Of a DNA stretch of 64,000 nt, positions 32,923 to 40,162 are shown in pieces. The stretch is from NCBI GenBank assembly GCA_024515975.1, contig JAMSKV010000017.1, positions 1 to 64,000 on the forward strand. Reading direction: 5' to 3'. A model generated the notes under the pieces. The model did no database searches. It was not told the DNA's origin and was given only the letters and a program-made list of their open reading frames with translations. This DNA comes from Endosaccharibacter trunci (GTDB lineage: Bacteria > Pseudomonadota > Alphaproteobacteria > Acetobacterales > Acetobacteraceae). The first letter of the stretch is position 1. The number at the start of each line of letters is the position of its first letter. The translations under genes were made by a program, and so were the position numbers.

Positions 32923-34058
32923 CAGTTTGTCGCAACCGTGACGCTGGAGGCCCGGACGACCTGACCCGCATTGACCGACAGGTCGGAGTTGCTGCCGTTG
33001 AGCGTCGTTCCAATGACGTTCGAGACCCCGGAAACTCCGTAGGCGATCGCAATCAGGCGGCTATACGAAAGCGTTCCGCCGATCCCAACACTGTTGATGT
33101 AGGCGGTAAGCGCGGCAGAGACCGAAGCCTGCACGGCGGACGGTGTGAAACCGGCTGCTACCGTCACAGTCATGTTGACAACGGCACCTGTCACGACTGG
33201 ATGAACGACGCTCAAGGATGTGCCAAACGGACGAACCGTATCGACAGCAGCATAGACGGCGGAGAGAAGCGTCTGAGGCGGGCTGCCCGAGCCATCATCC
33301 ACATAGACAACGATGTTGCCCGGCAGTGGATTTCCTGCCGCATCATCATTGGCGACCACCTGATAGATGATCCCGGTCTGCACCGCCGAGACGGCATACT
33401 CGATCGCGAGCAGCGTTCCTTGAGACCGGGTGTTGATATAGACTGGAAACCGCGCCTGCACGGCTGCGTCCGTTTCCACGTCTTGGCCATCCGTGACGGC
33501 AAGCAGGTTGGTCACGGTGTCGATTCCGGAAATGGCTGATCCAAGCACGTTGATGGCGCCGGCCGGAACATTCCCGACGCTGCCAGCGACGGTCGCCTGA
33601 ATCGGGACCACGACCGAAGTCGTGCCCTGCTGACGCACGTAGCCGCCTGCGCTGACCGACCAGGCCGGGTTTGTCGTGTCCTGCGTGACGACGTAGGTGG
33701 CGCTTGCATTCGATGTCCGGACGGTCGCGCCCGGAAAGATCGTGGCCGCCTGCCCTACCGGGTTCAGCGACGACATCTGCACAGAGCTGGTGGCGAACGT
33801 CGCGCCCAGCCGCGTCATGCCGAAATCGTTGACGAAGCTGTCCACGTCCGGCCCGACGCTGGACGCGAGACGGGTCCGCGCGGCGATGGCAATGGCGGTC
33901 TGTTGCAGCCACAGACTCAAGCCGGCCGACGCCTCGAGCACGGCGCTCAGCACGGAGCCGACCGAAAGGTTGATCAGCGTCTGGCACGCGCCTTGTGCCG
34001 CCGAGGCCAGATTCGAGACAGTTGATCCGAAGGAGCGGAGCGTAACGGCCAAGATCAC
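32922..34058 (-). CDS. Baseplate J-like protein
   Basis: About 378 residues with the Baseplate_J core: SVVVPIQATVAGSVGNVPAGAIN, ETDAAVQARFPVYINTRSQGTLLAIEYAV and GNIVVYVDDGSGSPP. It forms the outer wedge of the contractile baseplate. The chosen GTG start at 34058 places VILAVTLRSFG first; a TTG at 34070 is possible. The ribosome site is weak, and an unusual structured gap precedes the gene. Confidence 0.88.
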   Translation of the reverse strand: MILAVTLRSFGSTVSNLASAAQGACQTLINLSVGSVLSAVLEASAGLSLWLQQTAIAIAARTRLASSVGPDVDSFVNDFGMTRLGATFATSSVQMSSLNPVGQAATIFPGATVRTSNASATYVVTQDTTNPAWSVSAGGYVRQQGTTSVVVPIQATVAGSVGNVPAGAINVLGSAISGIDTVTNLLAVTDGQDVETDAAVQARFPVYINTRSQGTLLAIEYAVSAVQTGIIYQVVANDDAAGNPLPGNIVVYVDDGSGSPPQTLLSAVYAAVDTVRPFGTSLSVVHPVVTGAVVNMTVTVAAGFTPSAVQASVSAALTAYINSVGIGGTLSYSRLIAIAYGVSGVSNVIGTTLNGSNSDLSVNAGQVVRASSVTVATN

Positions 34059-34070
34059 CCCCAAACGCAA

Positions 34071-34209
34071 AAGGGCCGCCTGGAAGCGACCTGATCGAAG
34101 CGCATCGATGTGTGAGAAGGACCGGCGGAATAGCTACCGCAGTGCCGCATTATCTGCGGCACTCAGGTCACGTATCAGATGTAGCCTGTGCGAACGGCAG
34201 TCGCAAGGA
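34071..34209 (-). other. 139-base structured gap inside the baseplate operon
   Basis: In an otherwise gapless operon, this stretch holds a perfect 9-base hairpin, AGTGCCGCA-ttatc-TGCGGCACT (34141-34163), nested inside a second pairing GCTAC (34133-34137) with GTAGC (about 34181-34185), plus a third small stem near 34096-34110. There is no T-run. A 31-codon leftward frame (34055-34150) ends on the gpJ start but has unconvincing composition. A regulatory or processed RNA element is a reasonable reading. Confidence 0.45.
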
Positions 34210-34572
34210 TTATCCGGGCACCGTCACGGTTGTTTCCGCACCCGTCGCGGCGTCCGTATAGCTGATCGTGATGCCCACATCGCCCAGACCGTCCGAAGTC
34301 ACGTCGATGCCGATCGGCTGCGTCTGGTCGACGCCCGCTTCCATCTGCATCTGTTCCGTGACGATACCCTGGATCTGACTCTCGCTGACCGGATCGCCGA
34401 TCATCGCCGGAAGGCCAGCGCCGTATGCGGATTGCCAGATATAATCGCCCTGGTTGGTCGCGAGGCGTCGGACGATGCGCTGCTGGACCTCGATATCGTT
34501 AAGCGCCAAGGCGATATCGCCGGTCGCGTTGGTCGCAAGGTCCGCGCCGAACCAGTGGGCTGCGTCAGCCAT
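34210..34572 (-). CDS. Baseplate protein W (GPW/gp25 family)
   Basis: A 120-residue protein with the gp25 pattern: GDIALALNDIEVQQRIVRRLATNQGDYIWQSAYGAGLP, then VTEQMQMEAGVDQ. It is a conserved lysozyme-like structural part of contractile baseplates (P2 gpW, T4 gp25) that nucleates sheath assembly. It overlaps the 62-residue gene upstream by 8 bases. Confidence 0.9.
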   Translation of the reverse strand: MADAAHWFGADLATNATGDIALALNDIEVQQRIVRRLATNQGDYIWQSAYGAGLPAMIGDPVSESQIQGIVTEQMQMEAGVDQTQPIGIDVTSDGLGDVGITISYTDAATGAETTVTVPG

Positions 34573-34753
34573 GGCCTGTCACCCGGCATCCGCCACACAG
34601 GAAGCGCGACAGCTTCGGGACGAAAAATCGCTCTACCCACGACCGGCGCAAAATGCGTAGGCGCACACCCACCACGAAGACGGGGATGGCCACCCGAGCA
34701 AGCCGCGCGCGCCTGGAGCTAAATTCAATCTTCACGAGGTATGGTTTGTTCAT
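34565..34753 (-). CDS. Small basic phage protein (62 aa) in baseplate operon
   Basis: A 62-residue, strongly basic protein (MNKPYLVKIEFSSRRARLAR) with one hydrophobic segment (VAIPVFVVGVRLRIL) and a CGGC pair at the end. It is fitted between the V-like and W-like genes with overlaps at both ends, which argues for translation. No family recognised. Confidence 0.55.
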   Translation of the reverse strand: MNKPYLVKIEFSSRRARLARVAIPVFVVGVRLRILRRSWVERFFVPKLSRFLCGGCRVTGHG

Positions 34754-35397
34754 TGCGGCACTCCCGTCACGCCGTTGCCCGTCTGCACACCGCTATGGCG
34801 GTGCGACTTGCCACTGATTCCGTCGGCGAGCACATCCGTATCGCTGGTGATCGTGCCGCCGGTCACAGCAAGCCCGCTCGCCGAAAGCGTCATCGTGCAG
34901 CCTGCGACCGTGGCGACGATTGTTCCGTTCTCGATGGTGAGAACAGCGCTGCCGGCGCCAGCGTAGAACGCGCCGGGCGTGAGGTGGAACCACGCTGCGT
35001 TCTGCGTCGCGGCGGCGACCGACCCGCCATCCTGCGTCGGACCCGTGCCCTGACCTGCCATCGCCAGAAGTTCTCCCGGCTGGGCCTGCTTCCCGGTGGC
35101 GGGCGAGACGGGCGGCGTCACATGCACGTCGAAGGCGCGCGGAGCGGCTGTGCCGCACTCGATATCGCCGCCGGTCGGATAGACGCTGACCTGCGTTCCG
35201 ACTTCCAGCGGGCACGAAACCCGCAAGCCACCTGCGGCAACTGGCGCCGACGGAATCCAGCCCGTCTCCTGTCCGTCCGGCTCGAGACGAACCCGCACTG
35301 CATGGGCGATGGGATCGACAGCGATCACCACGCCATCACGGGTCTGACCGATACGGGCAGCCTGCCCTGAGGACTGGTATCGAGCGAAGGCGTTCAT
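34750..35397 (-). CDS. Baseplate assembly protein V / Gp45-like spike
   Basis: A 215-residue protein with an N-terminal OB-fold (VVIAVDPIAHAVRVRLEPDGQETGWIP) and repeated short beta strands (ENGTIVATVAGCTMTLSASG) forming a spike helix, ending GKSHRHSGVQTGNGVTGVPQ. The His-x-His near the tip is the usual metal-binding knot of phage spikes. It is the membrane-piercing needle of the baseplate. Confidence 0.87.
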   Translation of the reverse strand: MNAFARYQSSGQAARIGQTRDGVVIAVDPIAHAVRVRLEPDGQETGWIPSAPVAAGGLRVSCPLEVGTQVSVYPTGGDIECGTAAPRAFDVHVTPPVSPATGKQAQPGELLAMAGQGTGPTQDGGSVAAATQNAAWFHLTPGAFYAGAGSAVLTIENGTIVATVAGCTMTLSASGLAVTGGTITSDTDVLADGISGKSHRHSGVQTGNGVTGVPQ

Positions 35398-36545
35398 TCT
35401 GCATCGGCCTCCGTCAGCCTGTTCCGCAGCGTCAGCGTCTGCGTGAATCCGCTTTCCATCGACAGCGACCGCTCCAGCGCGTCGATCGAATAGGTCTGGT
35501 CCCAGCTGGTTCCGGTGCCGACAAGCTGCACGCTCTGACGCGGCCCCAGCGACAGATCGCCCGGCATCGTGATCGCCACCGTCCGGCCATGCGCTACGAT
35601 TTCGTTATAGCGGGCCTGGGCATAGGCTTTGGCTGCGTCGTCAGTCAGCCCGGGCGGCGAGAACGCATAGACCTGCGCGTTCGCAGTCGATGGGGCGGTC
35701 CGACTGGCGCCCTTGGCCGACCAATACCACGTGTGCGTCGCGCGCTGCCGAACATCGCGGGTGCTGACCTGAACCACGACGCCCTTGCCGATCAGCAAGT
35801 CCCGCTCCAGCGACAGGTTCGTCACCGGCATCTTGGCATAGCTCAGCGCGCCGGGCGGCACGTAGGTCAGCGTCGTGCTTTTGGTGCTGGACCCGCGCGG
35901 CCGAACGCGCACCGTCTTGCCGTGCGCCCACATGTCGCAGTTGGCCGCGTTGACGAGGAACCGGGCCAGATCGAACCCGGACGAGAAGCGGTGGTTGCCG
36001 ATCAGGGCGAGGCGCTTGTGCTCGATCTGATAGAAGGCGCCATCCAGCCCGGTCGGCATCTGCACGTCCGGCGTCAGTCCCGCCGCCGTGATGAGCGATT
36101 GCAGGATCTCAGTTGCCGTGTGGTTCAGGTAGGCTTCGGCCACGGCCAGGTCGCGCAGCTTGGCGAGGTAATCCCGCCCGCTGATCGAGGCCATCGCCCG
36201 GTGCGGTTCGATCGGCCCCAGCGTGTCGATGATGCCCTGAAAAACCGTGGTCCAGGCACACGAGCCTTCAGGCGCGCCGTCGGCCAGGAAGCCCATCTGA
36301 ATCTGCACGTCGATGTCGGCGATCTCGCCGTTCTGGTCCTCTTTGGGGTCGTACCAGATCGCGCCGCCCGCCGTCAGCGCCAGGTCGGCCGAGAACGTGT
36401 CTCCGCGCCCGTATCGGCTCCGCTCGCAGCGGAAGGATTTCAGGGAGGTGCCGGCCTGCTGCACGCCTCCGATCAGGATGCGTCCGCGCGGGCGCGTTCC
36501 CGTCGACGGGGGCGCCTTGGCCGTGGCGGTGATCGTCTCGCTCAT
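35394..36545 (-). CDS. Phage late control D / Mu gpP-like tail protein (baseplate hub)
   Basis: A 383-residue protein from MSETITATAKAPPSTG. It contains LKSFRCERSRYGRGDTFSADLAL and LAVAEAYLNHTATEILQSLITAAGLTPDV, then RDLLIGKGVVVQVSTRD, matching hub proteins of the GPD/Mu-P type. It sits between tail protein X and spike V as in P2/Mu-like phages. The first M gives overlap with the X stop. Confidence 0.82.
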   Translation of the reverse strand: MSETITATAKAPPSTGTRPRGRILIGGVQQAGTSLKSFRCERSRYGRGDTFSADLALTAGGAIWYDPKEDQNGEIADIDVQIQMGFLADGAPEGSCAWTTVFQGIIDTLGPIEPHRAMASISGRDYLAKLRDLAVAEAYLNHTATEILQSLITAAGLTPDVQMPTGLDGAFYQIEHKRLALIGNHRFSSGFDLARFLVNAANCDMWAHGKTVRVRPRGSSTKSTTLTYVPPGALSYAKMPVTNLSLERDLLIGKGVVVQVSTRDVRQRATHTWYWSAKGASRTAPSTANAQVYAFSPPGLTDDAAKAYAQARYNEIVAHGRTVAITMPGDLSLGPRQSVQLVGTGTSWDQTYSIDALERSLSMESGFTQTLTLRNRLTEADAE

Positions 36546-36751
36546 GCCGAAAGCACGCTGATGCCGTTCGTTTGCGTCGTATCTGCGACCGGAAGGGTGA
36601 GCGTAACCGGCGTCGCGAAACTGGCGAGCGACGGATCGGTGAGACCATTCAACGCGGCGATCTGCCACCACTGGAGCGGGTTGCCGAGGACACGGGCAGC
36701 GACGTGCTCAAGGGAGACATCGGCGGCGGAGACGATGGCGGTTGCAGGCAT
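36542..36751 (-). CDS. Tail protein X-like (LysM-like) protein
   Basis: A 69-residue protein: TAIVSAADVSLEHVAARVLGNPLQWWQIAALNGLTDP, the LysM-like fold of phage gpX, which binds between tail hub parts or peptidoglycan. Overlaps the hub gene start. Its upstream side faces the toxin-antitoxin insertion. Confidence 0.82.
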   Translation of the reverse strand: MPATAIVSAADVSLEHVAARVLGNPLQWWQIAALNGLTDPSLASFATPVTLTLPVADTTQTNGISVLSA

Positions 36752-36794
36752 AGTCCGACCCTCAAACTAATATACACACCGTGCGGATCCATCC

Positions 36795-36929
36795 GTGTTC
36801 GATGACAGCGCGGAACGCGTGAACATAACCCTACCCCACCGGGTGCTCGCGCGATTAGACGCGAAGGCCAAACAAGCTGGCGAAGGTCGGTCCGGGTTTA
36901 TCGCGCTCCTGGCGATGCAGTCAGCTTGA
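36795..36929 (+). pseudogene. HicB-like antitoxin C-terminal remnant (ribbon-helix-helix)
   Basis: A 44-codon frame reads RVNITLPHRVLARLDAKAKQAGEGRSGFIALLA, the ribbon-helix-helix domain that ends HicB antitoxins. The N-terminal HicB domain (normally about 100 residues) and the hicA toxin are absent. The frame is open only to 36771 upstream. It is probably a relic of an earlier toxin-antitoxin module in the same spot, although a free 44-residue DNA-binding protein is possible. Confidence 0.6.
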
Positions 36930-36962
36930 TCGCTCAGAAGCCGGGGTTGGAGAGGAAACCCG

Positions 36963-36990
36963 TTGACGGGATAGGTGTTTCACCTATATC
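36963..36990 (+). promoter_or_regulatory. Toxin-antitoxin promoter with embedded palindromic operator
   Basis: TTGACG (36963-36968) and TATATC (36985-36990) are 16 bases apart. Between and over the -10 lies ATAGGTG-ttt-CACCTAT (36971-36987), a perfect 7-base palindrome. The toxin starts 9 bases after the -10, so the mRNA is nearly leaderless. An antitoxin dimer at the palindrome would autorepress the operon. Confidence 0.75.
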
Positions 36991-36999
36991 TTGTCGGAG

Positions 37000-37362
37000 A
37001 TGCATACCGTCTCCTCAACCCACAGTTTCGAGCGCGCTGCCAAAGTCGCCGGAATGACCGATGAGGAGATTGAGGAGCTTATCAACTATCTGGCACTGCA
37101 CCCAGACGCTGGCGAGGAAATCGTTGGATCGGGAGGCTGTCGGAAGTTCCGTTTTGCCCGAAAGGGGGCTGGAAAGCGGGGAGGCTATAGAACTGTTACA
37201 TTCTACTCCGGAGCCATGGTCCCGGTCTACCTGATCACCGTTTTCGCGAAAGGGCAGAAAAGCAACCTTTCGCAAGCGGAGGTTAACCAATTGTCAAAGA
37301 TCACCGCCGCACTATCAAAGCAGTGCCGCGAGAAGGTCGTGAAAGTGAGCAGCAAGCGATGA
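37000..37362 (+). CDS. Type II toxin, RelE/HigB family
   Basis: A 120-residue protein: SSTHSFERAAKVAGMTDEEIEELINYLALHPDAGEEI, then GCRKFRFARKGAGKRGGYRTVTFYSGAMVPVYLITVFAKGQKSNLSQ. These are the strands of RelE-like ribosome-dependent mRNA interferases of the HigB-2/COG4737 group. The toxin gene comes first, as in hig operons. It uses the opposite strand to the tail genes around it and has its own promoter. Confidence 0.88.
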   Translation: MHTVSSTHSFERAAKVAGMTDEEIEELINYLALHPDAGEEIVGSGGCRKFRFARKGAGKRGGYRTVTFYSGAMVPVYLITVFAKGQKSNLSQAEVNQLSKITAALSKQCREKVVKVSSKR

Positions 37363-37676
37363 GCAAGAAGGCGTTCGATATGATTGCGGAGGGCCTGAAC
37401 GAGGCCCTGGCGATCTCGCGCGGCCAGAGCAAGCCCGCGCGCCTCTATGTCCCCGCAGAAATCGACGTGAAGGCCATTCGAGATAAGACCGCCCTCTCTC
37501 AAGGCGACTTTGCTGCAGCTTTCGGGTTTACCGTTCATCAGGTCAGGCAATGGGAGCAAGGCCGAAACCGACCCACTGGCGGGATCAGGGCCTACCTAAT
37601 GGTAATCGATGAGAACCCAAGCGAAATCCTGGCCCTGCTACGATCCGCTACCGGAAGCGCGCGCAAGGCAGCCTGA
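37359..37676 (+). CDS. Antitoxin, HigA/XRE-like helix-turn-helix
   Basis: A 105-residue protein with a C-terminal XRE domain: IRDKTALSQGDFAAAFGFTVHQVRQWEQGRNRPTGGIRAYLMVI. The N-terminal part (KAFDMIAEGLNEALAISRG) should wrap the toxin. The start overlaps the toxin stop (ATGA). It neutralises the toxin and probably binds the palindrome upstream. In a prophage such a pair can stabilise the lysogen or block other phages. Confidence 0.88.
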   Translation: MSKKAFDMIAEGLNEALAISRGQSKPARLYVPAEIDVKAIRDKTALSQGDFAAAFGFTVHQVRQWEQGRNRPTGGIRAYLMVIDENPSEILALLRSATGSARKAA

Positions 37677-38597
37677 TCACCCGTGAACCACGGGCGGAGT
37701 GACCGTCATCCCGGCCGCAAGCTGGGTGAACTTCAGCGCCTGGTTGACCTGCGCCCCGGCTTCCAGCGCCCCAAGCTGGATGTCGCCGTTCGCGCGGTTG
37801 AGCTGAAGGTTGGCGAAGGTGAACGGTGATCCGTCCAGGTTCGCGCCAGCCTGGCTGAGCGTCGTCATGAGCCCGGATCCGGCCGCCTGAAGGTTGGTGA
37901 TGATCCCGGCTGCCGCGGCAGGTGCCTGAGACAGGTTGATCCCGGCGGTGGCGAAGCTCTGCGCGGCGGTCAGCTTGTCCGTCACCTTGGCGATCAGTCC
38001 GCCGGCCCCCAGCATATTCGCGATCGGGAATGCCTGCCCTGCGATGGTCTGCGCCTGCCCGATCAGGTTGCTCGCATAGGTCGAGACGTTGGAGGCCATG
38101 TTCGACAGGCCGGTAATCGCGTTGCCGATCGTGGGGCCGACGAGGTTGGAGAGGTTGGAGGCGGTGGTGGTGGCGGTGGTAGCGGGGGTTGGCTGGACCT
38201 CCAGCACGAGCTCATACGGCAGCACCGCGCCCTTGTCTTGGATCGTGTAGGCGAAGGAGACGATGCGGACGCGCAGTCGGACTCCGGCGGCGCTGAAACT
38301 AGTTTCCAAGCCGCGGTCTCGAATGTTGGCAACCAACTGAGCACGACCCATTGCGCTTGGTCCGGTGAAGAGTCCCGCCAGCGTCAATCGGTTGGGATCG
38401 TTGCCCATCGCCTGGATGACCCGATCACCGCCGATCAGCTTGTGAACGACCAAAGCTTGGTCGCTGCCAACACGGAGAAGGCTCGGTGTCTCTGCGCCGG
38501 TCAGGGTCATTTTATCCAGAATGACCGGCGCGGTTGATGAAGAGCGCCCCAGGCTACCGAGGGCCGTTTGAATGCGTAGAAACGCGGAACCAAGCAT
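37677..38597 (-). CDS. Tail/baseplate protein, DNA circularisation protein N-like
   Basis: A 306-residue protein starting MLGSAFLRIQTALGSLGRSS, with YTIQDKGAVLPYELVLEVQPTPA in its first half and an alanine-rich helical second half ending LAAGMTVTPPVVHG. The strand pattern SFAYTIQDKGAVLPYELVLEV resembles hub-proximal tail proteins annotated as DNA circularisation or Mu gpN-like. It ends one base after the antitoxin stop, convergent with it. Assignment is by place and general pattern. Confidence 0.6.
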   Translation of the reverse strand: MLGSAFLRIQTALGSLGRSSSTAPVILDKMTLTGAETPSLLRVGSDQALVVHKLIGGDRVIQAMGNDPNRLTLAGLFTGPSAMGRAQLVANIRDRGLETSFSAAGVRLRVRIVSFAYTIQDKGAVLPYELVLEVQPTPATTATTTASNLSNLVGPTIGNAITGLSNMASNVSTYASNLIGQAQTIAGQAFPIANMLGAGGLIAKVTDKLTAAQSFATAGINLSQAPAAAAGIITNLQAAGSGLMTTLSQAGANLDGSPFTFANLQLNRANGDIQLGALEAGAQVNQALKFTQLAAGMTVTPPVVHG

Positions 38598-38629
38598 ACT
38601 TCCCCTTCCGGGGAATATCCCCGCTGTTT

Positions 38630-38959
38630 CTAGTCTATTATATCTTCTGGTGCGGGCAGTATTTCTGCATGCACTACGGTGCGGCCGTCTGCTGTGTAGG
38701 CAAAGTGATATTGCCGCGCCAAAGCTTGCAAGTCAGGCGCACCACGCAGATCGATGACTGCGAGGTGGGCGCCGGAACCAGTCAGGGGGGCGCCCCCAAT
38801 CGTATCGATACATCGGCTGACGGCCATATCGAACATCCACCGCGCCGGCGGCATCATCTGCTCACGGATGCACGAAACGTCCGTTTGTCCAGGGAAGCGC
38901 CCAAGATCCTGGCACCCGGCAAGCAACGCTGCGTATCCTAGAAGGATCACAAGCCGCAT
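38630..38959 (-). CDS. Phage-encoded lipoprotein (probable lysogeny/moron gene)
   Basis: A 109-residue protein with a lipoprotein signal MRLVILLGYAALLAGC (lipobox LLAGC, Cys16). The mature part has a further cysteine pair (VSCIREQ, SRCIDTI). Phage lipoproteins often block superinfection or alter the outer membrane of the lysogen. It is co-translated with the exported protein upstream (1-base overlap). Confidence 0.68.
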   Translation of the reverse strand: MRLVILLGYAALLAGCQDLGRFPGQTDVSCIREQMMPPARWMFDMAVSRCIDTIGGAPLTGSGAHLAVIDLRGAPDLQALARQYHFAYTADGRTVVHAEILPAPEDIID

Positions 38960-39483
38960 CAGAACGGACTCGCATTCGGACCGGCAGAACTTCCTAGGTT
39001 CCCAAACCCATTTGCGGCAACGCAAGTACGAAAACTATTGAGCGACCGAGTGCTTCCAGCAAGGGAGGCTGTAATGGATTTCTTGCCATTGAAGCTTACT
39101 TGGGCGCTCGAAGCATTGTCCATCGCATCAAAAAGAGGCTTCAATTCGTCCGGGTTAACAGTTCCAGATAGGGTAGTTGCCGACATGGCGGCTACATGAA
39201 ACGTCTTCTCAACGGGCCCAGCCTTGACAGAGACATCACCAGAAGCATCGGCAGATAGAGACCAGGAGTCGTTCGAAGAGCGGAACTCGATATCATTGCT
39301 ATCGGCTCGAAAAGATATCTTCCCATCAAGACTACCTGCGACACATATCTTTACTACCGGTCCGTCCGTAAACGACATTGCCATCCACGATCCGCTTTGT
39401 TCATCGATACTGGGCCTTAAATCCTCCGCCAAGGCGGCAGTAGAAATGCCGATGATTGCAACGGCAGCGACAAGGTTCCGCAT
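38959..39483 (-). CDS. Exported phage protein (probable moron)
   Basis: A 174-residue protein with signal MRNLVAAVAIIGISTAALA-EDL. The mature chain is a single beta-rich domain (WMAMSFTDGPVVKICVAGSLDGKISFRADS) with two cysteines that may pair. The layout resembles small periplasmic domains such as IalB-like proteins, but I cannot assign it. With its lipoprotein partner it forms an exported pair in the middle of the tail operon. Confidence 0.68.
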   Translation of the reverse strand: MRNLVAAVAIIGISTAALAEDLRPSIDEQSGSWMAMSFTDGPVVKICVAGSLDGKISFRADSNDIEFRSSNDSWSLSADASGDVSVKAGPVEKTFHVAAMSATTLSGTVNPDELKPLFDAMDNASSAQVSFNGKKSITASLAGSTRSLNSFRTCVAANGFGNLGSSAGPNASPF

Positions 39484-39600
39484 CTGGCCTACCCTCCGAA
39501 AGGCTCCAGATTACGCCACGGTAACGGTTTGCCAAGAAGGGGCGGCCTCGCGACCGCCCTCCCCGCTCTAGTTCGCCCTCCCCTGGCCGCCCTAATTTTT

Positions 39601-39626
39601 CGACACGTCTCTTGTTGAGACGGTCG
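39601..39626. other. Bulged inverted repeat upstream of small rightward gene
   Basis: CGAC-a-CGTCTC-ttgtt-GAGACG-GTCG forms a 10-base-pair hairpin with one bulge. It is flanked by T-rich sequence on the left and TAAAAT on the right, which is wrong for a terminator in either direction. It lies 53 bases upstream of the rightward 56-residue gene and could be an operator. A second stem (GGGCGG/CCGCCC, 39540-39559) lies after the exported-protein gene cluster start. Confidence 0.45.
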
Positions 39627-39678
39627 TAAAATCAGAAACCGCCCGAGTCGGTCGAGCGGCTCAGAGAGCAGGTGCGCA

Positions 39679-39849
39679 ATGGTAGCAAAAGGATCGGGGC
39701 GCGGCCCCGTTAAGCCGGGAACGTCGCCGTCGGTGAAGACTGTGGCTGGGAAGGTGCTCGAAGCAGGCCGAGCAACGCCTTCCCAAGCAAAGACCCTCGC
39801 CGCGTCGGTGATGCGCCATGAGCCTGCGCACAAGGGGCCAAAGAAGTAA
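39679..39849 (+). CDS. Small basic alanine/lysine-rich protein (56 aa)
   Basis: ATG at 39679 gives MVAKGSGRGPVKPGTSPSVKTVAGKVLEAGRATPSQAKTLAASVMRH, ending KGPKK. This Lys/Ala/Pro pattern matches a family of tiny basic proteins of unknown role found in phages and mobile elements. It runs against the main operon, so it has its own promoter, and its 3' part overlaps the end of the convergent leftward gene by 140 bases. Confidence 0.62.
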   Translation: MVAKGSGRGPVKPGTSPSVKTVAGKVLEAGRATPSQAKTLAASVMRHEPAHKGPKK

Positions 39850-40087
39850 GCCGCAGAATGGCGCGGCGAGGGATCCTCATCGCGCCATTCACCTGCGCTC
39901 GGTCGGATTCTAGATCGCCGACGCTGAGCGCCACCGTAATCCCATCCTCATTCTCGGTCACGAGGTGGCCAACCGTTCGGCAAAGGATCGGGCGCGAGTC
40001 AGGGAGATCGTCGGCCCACTGCCACGCGCTCGTAGGCTGCGCACTGTCTTCCCACTCGACCATGATGAGGGCGTACGATCCGGTCAC
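39710..40087 (-). CDS. Phage hypothetical protein
   Basis: A GTG start at 40087 gives YALIMVEWEDSAQPTSAWQWADDL, then CRTVGHLVTENEDGITVALSVGDLESDRAQVNGAMRIPRRAILRL. The 'VEWEDS...W...VGHLV...IPRRAIxR' pattern is shared by small phage proteins near tail genes. After residue 87 the frame runs on into low-complexity sequence that overlaps the opposite small gene, so the C-terminal third may be run-through. Function unknown. Confidence 0.6.
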   Translation of the reverse strand: MTGSYALIMVEWEDSAQPTSAWQWADDLPDSRPILCRTVGHLVTENEDGITVALSVGDLESDRAQVNGAMRIPRRAILRLTSLAPCAQAHGASPTRRGSLLGKALLGLLRAPSQPQSSPTATFPA

Positions 40088-40162
40088 GTGCGGAGCCTAT
40101 CAGACCCAAGAGGGACATGGGAGCAAAAGCGGCGATGGCCGAGAGAGTACTCTGCGCTCAAA

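Noticed and set aside
34055..34150. A 31-codon leftward ORF ending on the gpJ start
   Set aside because: The stop-start overlap is suggestive, but composition is poor and most of the frame is inside the hairpins. I keep it as a possibility within the structured-gap finding, not as a gene.
34071..34209. Hammerhead ribozyme in the baseplate-operon gap
   Set aside because: The CUGAnGA and GAA core sequences are absent on both strands.
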